A stretch of DNA of 21,617 nt, from assembly GCA_038327655.1 (NCBI GenBank), contig JBBQLG010000113.1, positions 1-21,617 on the forward strand. Direction: 5' to 3'. The position numbers and the translations under genes are program-made. This DNA is from JBBQLG01 sp038327655 (GTDB taxonomy: Bacteria > Bacteroidota > Bacteroidia > Cytophagales > Spirosomataceae). The stretch's first letter is position 1. Each line of letters begins with the position of its first letter. The notes beneath the pieces are model-generated. The model made no database searches and was not told the origin of the DNA. It saw only the letters and a list, made by a program, of their open reading frames with translations. Positions 17,725-21,617 of the stretch are shown here, in pieces.

Positions 17725-18879
17725 ATGTCCCGTAAACTCCTCCCGTTCCTCTTAGTCTTCGGCCTGACCAACTGTCACCGGTCAGCTACGACAGCACTGT
17801 CTGATGCCCCGTATTTTCCCGCGAAGGGTAACGCCTGGGCACACCGTCAACCGGCGCAGGCCGGGATGGATGCCGCGCTGCTGGATTCGGCGGTGGCATT
17901 TGCCAAAACGCAGCAAACCACCCAGATGACGCCTAATTTCTCGACGCAGGAAACCATTTTCGGCAAACTCCTGGGTCCGATGCCCACCAGCCGGGCCAAG
18001 ACCAACGGCCTCGTCGTGCGGCACGGCTACATCGTGGCCGAATGGGGTGATACCGAAGCCATTGACCCGACCTACAGCGTTGCCAAAAGCGTTCTCTCGA
18101 CCGTGTTGGGTATCTCGCTGGACCGGGGCCTGATTAAAGACATTCATGACCCGGTGACCAAGTACATCCACGACGGCGGTTACGACTCGGAGCAAAACCG
18201 CCGGGTGACGTGGCAGTTCCACGCCCAGCAAACCAGCGAATGGGAGGGGAATGTGTGGGGTAAAAACAGCGATTTCGTCGGCAAAGAAGCCTTCGGGCAG
18301 GGCGAACGCAAACCCCGTCCCTTAAATGCGCCCGGCACGTATTGGGAGTACAACGACGTACGCATCAACCGCTTTGCCCTCTCGCTGTTGCGGCTCTGGA
18401 AGAAACCCATGCCCGACGTGGTACGCGACGAAATTTTTAACCCCATCGGCGCATCGACTACCTGGCAGTACATTCCCTATCCGGTGGCGGTGGCTGAGGT
18501 GGCCGGTAAACAATTGCCGTCGGTCAGTGGCGGTACGCGCTGGGGTGGGGGTTTGCGCATCAGTGCGCGTGACGAAGCCCGGTTCGGTTATCTGTTTCTG
18601 CGCAACGGTCGCTGGCAAAACAAACAGATCGTGTCGGAAAGCTGGGTGAAACAGGCCACCACGCGCGGCAGCGTCGGCCCGGACTACGGTTACCTGTGGT
18701 GGCTCAACACCGAACGTAAAGCCTGGCCCGATGCGCCCGCCAACAGCTATGCCGCCCTCGGTGCCGGTTCCAACACCATCTACGTCGATCCTACGAATGA
18801 CATTGTTATTGTCTGGCGGTGGCACAACGGCAACCCCAACGAGCTGATCAAACGGGTGCTGGCGGCTCTGAAAAAGTAA
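17725..18879 (+). CDS. Lipoprotein serine hydrolase, beta-lactamase/PBP-like fold
   Basis: This 384-residue protein starts with a lipoprotein-like signal (PFLLVFGLTNC; Cys17, with Asn at -1, which is unusual). The serine hydrolase domain has the SxxK motif at Ser118-Lys121 (YSVAKSV). The second motif appears as YND at 209-211 (EYNDVRIN) instead of YxN. The third region is GAGSNTIYVDP near the C-terminus, rather than KTG. This is the layout of the class C beta-lactamase/esterase EstB-like family found widely in Bacteroidota. Substrate range (peptide, ester or D-amino acid amide) cannot be told, and there is no sign it is a resistance determinant. The start follows directly on the repeat island, and a long hairpin starts 12 nt after the stop. 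Confidence 0.88.
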   Translation: MSRKLLPFLLVFGLTNCHRSATTALSDAPYFPAKGNAWAHRQPAQAGMDAALLDSAVAFAKTQQTTQMTPNFSTQETIFGKLLGPMPTSRAKTNGLVVRHGYIVAEWGDTEAIDPTYSVAKSVLSTVLGISLDRGLIKDIHDPVTKYIHDGGYDSEQNRRVTWQFHAQQTSEWEGNVWGKNSDFVGKEAFGQGERKPRPLNAPGTYWEYNDVRINRFALSLLRLWKKPMPDVVRDEIFNPIGASTTWQYIPYPVAVAEVAGKQLPSVSGGTRWGGGLRISARDEARFGYLFLRNGRWQNKQIVSESWVKQATTRGSVGPDYGYLWWLNTERKAWPDAPANSYAALGAGSNTIYVDPTNDIVIVWRWHNGNPNELIKRVLAALKK

Positions 18880-18890
18880 GGTTTTAGGTG

Positions 18891-18951
18891 CCAAAGAGGC
18901 AGGTAGATACGCCATATCTCCAAGATATGGCGTATCTACCTGCCTCTTTGG
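18891..18951. terminator. 29-bp perfect hairpin between two convergent genes
   Basis: A perfect 29-bp inverted repeat (arms 18891-18919 and 18923-18951) has a 3-nt loop CCA. It sits between the serine hydrolase stop (18879) and the lipase stop (18957, opposite strand), so it is placed to stop or protect both transcripts. It has no U-tract on either side. The core GTAGATACGCCATATCT and its mirror look like a dispersed palindromic repeat rather than a unique terminator. Confidence 0.6.
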
Positions 18952-18956
18952 TGAGT

Positions 18957-21515
18957 TTACTGTTTCATAATCTGCCGGATCAAAACACCCGTTGGGGTAG
19001 CTAACCGCAGCATATACCGGCCACCGGGTTGGTTTTGTAGCTGGAGTGATTCTGTTTGTAAAACGCCTGTGCCCCGTACCGGACGTTGCCAAATGATTTG
19101 CCCGTTCAGCGAAATAAGTTGAAGGGTGGCGGCTTCTCCGGTTGGTGCCGCCCAGTCTACTTTCAGACTGCCTTCCGTTGGGATTGGGTAAGCACTCAAC
19201 CACAGATCGTCCCGTTGAGGAGGCAAAACGGCCAATGGCTCAGCCACCGTAACGCGCAGCGTCCGGCCAACGTCACCCGATCCGCATTCATTCGATACGC
19301 TTTGCAGGGTGTAACTGGCAGTTGCTGTCGGCTTGATATACACTTTCAGGGGGGACTGAGCAGCCGTTAACTCGCGACCGTTCCAAAGAACGACCCGCCA
19401 CGGCGCGTAGCCGGTTAGGTTAATATCCACCGCCACACTATCGTAACGATATACCGTTAGATCGTTCGGCAGCGTGGCCGTTGGTTTTGGTCGGATGGTA
19501 ACAGTAATCGGATTGGTCAGACTCTCGCAACCGTTCGCGTCGGTTTGAGTGGCGTAGTAGGTGAACGGCCCGGCTTTGTCGGTAGGCGGTGCAAAAACGG
19601 TGGACGACTGACCGCTGCGGTCGGCCTGGGCGTACCATCTGATGGCGTTGCCCGTCGCGGTTAGGGCATCGGCTTTTGTATTAATACAGAAATTTACGGG
19701 CGTCACGACTTTCGGCAGGTCCGGGGCTTTGCGAACCGTAACCGTCACGGATGCGGCCGGGCTTATACAACTACCGACCCGTTGGGTAACGGTGTACCGC
19801 AGCGTATCCACTTTATCCGTGGCAGGTATGGGAGCCGTTTCGCTGGTAGCAGTCAGGCTGGTGACGCGCCAAAGCAGATTTTGCCCCTGAGCCGTGAGGG
19901 GAACCGGCTTACCATACTGACAAACAAACTGATTGGCCGCAATACCCGGCGCAACCGGTGGAGCCGTTACAGTAACTGTTATCGGTTGTCGGCTACTCTC
20001 GCAACTGTTCGGGTTAGTTTGGGTCACATAATACGTTAATGTCCGGGCACTGGCTGTGGAGAGGGTTGGGGCAGCGGTTGCCGCTGTGCCCCCAGTTGCC
20101 TGTGTGTACCATTGAAGCTGTATTCCCGTTGCCGAGAGCGGCTGCGCCACATCGCCGATGCAATAAGTAGTGGTCGTGGATGGAACGGTGGGGACAGGAG
20201 TAGTGGGTTTGAAGATCAGACTGGCCAGGTCAGATTTTGGACTGTCAGCCCCGTTGCGTGATACAACCAACGCGTAGTTACCGCTGCTCGTGACCAAATA
20301 ATCACTCCTGTTGCTGAGATATACAGGTGTGCCGTCTTTAAACCAATTATACAGAGAGTAGCCAAGTGGCCCCTGCAATGTTACTGACTGCCCCTCGCAT
20401 AGTGTTTGTGGGCCAACTACGGAGAGCAACGGTTTATCTAACACTGCTTGGAAATCTGTCCTGTATCCATAAGATTGGACCGTATTATCGAATGAATTTG
20501 CTTCAAGTGACAGGTAATAATAACCTGAACGCGGAACGGTAGCCGAGAAACTGATTGCTGAACCATTACTACTGGAGCCACTACCGTATACTGTCCCATT
20601 ATCGTCAATAAGTTGACCGGTTACAGGATAGGCGGGTAGGTTGGACGTTTCTACCCTGAAATATCCTTTGTCATTAGCGTACACTTTATAACGATCCACA
20701 TCTCTCGAAGACGGATTCGCCTGCGGTGAAAAGAAGCCATAATAGGAATTGCCGGGTTTAATTTCGTAGGCTAAATAACTGGTGCCCGGTTCATCCAACG
20801 CCTGTAGGTTTTGATAATTATACTTTTCAGGTAAATCCCTATGAATGCCGCCTGAAATGTCGTTAGTTAATTTGTATGCGTAGAAGTTATCTTGGTCAAC
20901 TTGGTAATAGTTCTTCAAATCCGCTCGTTTGCCTTCAACAACACCATCTCCGTCAATAAAATAAGGTGTAGTGTTGATGCCTAAACCAATAACTCCAGCG
21001 TATGCTAAATCACCTGGTATTGTAGATTTACGATTTAAGCCATCTACATAATCACCCGTTCTTCCATTGCAATTAACATCGACGTTATAGAAATTAAGCA
21101 AAAGCCCCCTGATTCGATTTTTATCTTCATAACCACTGTACAAGTAGGCTCCTTGATTGCCAGTATAGTAGCTAATACGTAAGTCACGTGTTGCTTCGGA
21201 AAACTCATCGTTGCCTGAAAAAGCAAGAGACAAAAGATTTGGACCTGTCAAATCGCTACCTCCATGTGGGGTTCCGACTGTAATCAATTTAGCTACATGA
21301 TGCCGACCGTCAGACTGCCATTTGTCGGAATTCTGCAAATAGTCACGAGCCGCTAATCCTCCCATACTGTGGCCCATTAAAATTACTTTGTCAGCCCCCG
21401 TCTTATTTCGTACGTGTTTTACAGCGTCTCTAATAGCCAATCCTTGCTTATAAATAGCAGATTGGTTGCTTTGACTACTAAGTACATTCAAAAAAGACTT
21501 GTCGGGTCGCTCCAA
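18957..21515 (-). CDS. Multidomain T9SS lipase, 5'-truncated (probably interrupted by an insertion element)
   Basis: The open frame gives 852 residues from a TTG at 21515 and stays open to a stop at 21576-21578, but there is no ATG and no signal peptide. The chain starts inside an alpha/beta-hydrolase domain: GHSMGG (nucleophile Ser50), GTPHGGSD, DGDGVV (acid Asp190) and GGIHRDL (His225). Residues about 245-360 resemble a PPC-type domain ('SGYYYLSLEANSFD'). An Ig-like domain and three Ig_7/CHU_C-type repeats follow (about 362-690; each with a CxG... WY ... CES... TVTV pattern), then another beta domain and a T9SS sorting domain at about 770-852 ('AYPIPTEGSLKVDW'). The oxyanion loop and leader would be upstream and appear lost next to transposase-like sequence. 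It would have been a surface or secreted lipase/esterase; it is probably not functional or exported now. Confidence 0.8.
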   Translation of the reverse strand: MERPDKSFLNVLSSQSNQSAIYKQGLAIRDAVKHVRNKTGADKVILMGHSMGGLAARDYLQNSDKWQSDGRHHVAKLITVGTPHGGSDLTGPNLLSLAFSGNDEFSEATRDLRISYYTGNQGAYLYSGYEDKNRIRGLLLNFYNVDVNCNGRTGDYVDGLNRKSTIPGDLAYAGVIGLGINTTPYFIDGDGVVEGKRADLKNYYQVDQDNFYAYKLTNDISGGIHRDLPEKYNYQNLQALDEPGTSYLAYEIKPGNSYYGFFSPQANPSSRDVDRYKVYANDKGYFRVETSNLPAYPVTGQLIDDNGTVYGSGSSSNGSAISFSATVPRSGYYYLSLEANSFDNTVQSYGYRTDFQAVLDKPLLSVVGPQTLCEGQSVTLQGPLGYSLYNWFKDGTPVYLSNRSDYLVTSSGNYALVVSRNGADSPKSDLASLIFKPTTPVPTVPSTTTTYCIGDVAQPLSATGIQLQWYTQATGGTAATAAPTLSTASARTLTYYVTQTNPNSCESSRQPITVTVTAPPVAPGIAANQFVCQYGKPVPLTAQGQNLLWRVTSLTATSETAPIPATDKVDTLRYTVTQRVGSCISPAASVTVTVRKAPDLPKVVTPVNFCINTKADALTATGNAIRWYAQADRSGQSSTVFAPPTDKAGPFTYYATQTDANGCESLTNPITVTIRPKPTATLPNDLTVYRYDSVAVDINLTGYAPWRVVLWNGRELTAAQSPLKVYIKPTATASYTLQSVSNECGSGDVGRTLRVTVAEPLAVLPPQRDDLWLSAYPIPTEGSLKVDWAAPTGEAATLQLISLNGQIIWQRPVRGTGVLQTESLQLQNQPGGRYMLRLATPTGVLIRQIMKQ

Positions 21516-21617
21516 TAATTGACAGCACTTTTTCGGGCATTCGGTTATAGCGGGTGAAGAAGTTGTTGGTTGCTTCTAATAGGTTTTTGATGGATTCGAA
21601 CAGTTCACAATGTGTCA
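21478..21617 (-). mobile_element. Probable transposase C-terminus (IS630-like), cut by the window edge
   Basis: A minus-strand frame from the window edge (codons from 21615) reads HCELFESIKNLLEATNNFF, then RYNRMPEKVLSIIG, and stops at 21478-21480. The amphipathic helix followed by a '..P..VLSIIG' end resembles the C-terminus of IS630/Tc1-mariner-type transposases. The last dozen codons overlap, in another frame, the start of the truncated lipase, so the element boundary is probably near 21513-21520. A TA dinucleotide (the IS630-type target) is at 21516-21517. Only about 35-45 residues are visible and no terminal inverted repeat can be confirmed, so the family is tentative. Confidence 0.45.

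Overview
The window looks like a chromosomal stretch of a GC-rich Bacteroidota bacterium, most likely Cytophagales of the Spirosoma/Fibrella type. Three things support this: secreted proteins with type IX secretion (T9SS) C-terminal sorting domains at both ends, a '3-coathanger stack'-like segment and CHU_C-type Ig-like repeats that are typical of Cytophagales, and start regions with almost no Shine-Dalgarno sequence. Taxonomy is inferred from protein families only. I saw no rRNA, tRNA, CRISPR array, prophage or biosynthetic cluster.

Layout. 2-790 (+) is the 3' end of a T9SS cargo protein, followed by a long hairpin. 936-2642 (+) is an IlvD/Edd-type sugar-acid dehydratase and 3573-4337 (+) an SDR dehydrogenase. 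Between them, on the opposite strand (2677-3336), is an unknown secreted protein. 4433-4939 and 4955-5983 (+) are a secreted probable beta-rich protein and a patatin-like phospholipase, 15 nt apart. 5992-9205 (-) holds a DJ-1/PfpI (isonitrile hydratase-like) protein, an EamA transporter and a secreted leucine-rich-repeat protein. 9299-12115 (-) is a large periplasmic M16 peptidase. Next on the minus strand come a CsbD stress protein, a YUCCA/FMO-like flavoprotein and a DUF2147 secreted protein; the last two are 1 nt apart. 14258-14785 (+) is a hotdog thioesterase, 14845-15780 (-) a lipoprotein polysaccharide deacetylase, 15961-17421 (+) an exported M20D (AbgB-like) amidohydrolase and 17725-18879 (+) a lipoprotein beta-lactamase-fold serine hydrolase. 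18957-21515 (-) is a multidomain T9SS lipase that has lost its N-terminus next to what looks like the end of a transposase gene.

Most genes are monocistronic or short pairs with housekeeping or envelope roles: many products carry signal peptides or lipoboxes and act in the periplasm or at the cell surface. The dehydratase and SDR could serve non-phosphorylative oxidation of a sugar, but no kinase, lactonase or transporter is nearby to confirm this.

The most unusual content is non-coding and at the right edge: (i) a 211-nt repeat island at 17466-17676 with six phased TTTGTCATC-like copies folded back on themselves around a GAAGGATCTTAG palindrome; (ii) an octamer-built palindrome at 6603-6700 that runs into a stop codon; (iii) two very long perfect hairpins with 2-3 nt loops and no U-tract (821-860, 18891-18951); and (iv) the apparently IS-truncated lipase, whose catalytic half is much more AT-rich than its Ig-like tail. 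I did not find a convincing new multi-gene system.
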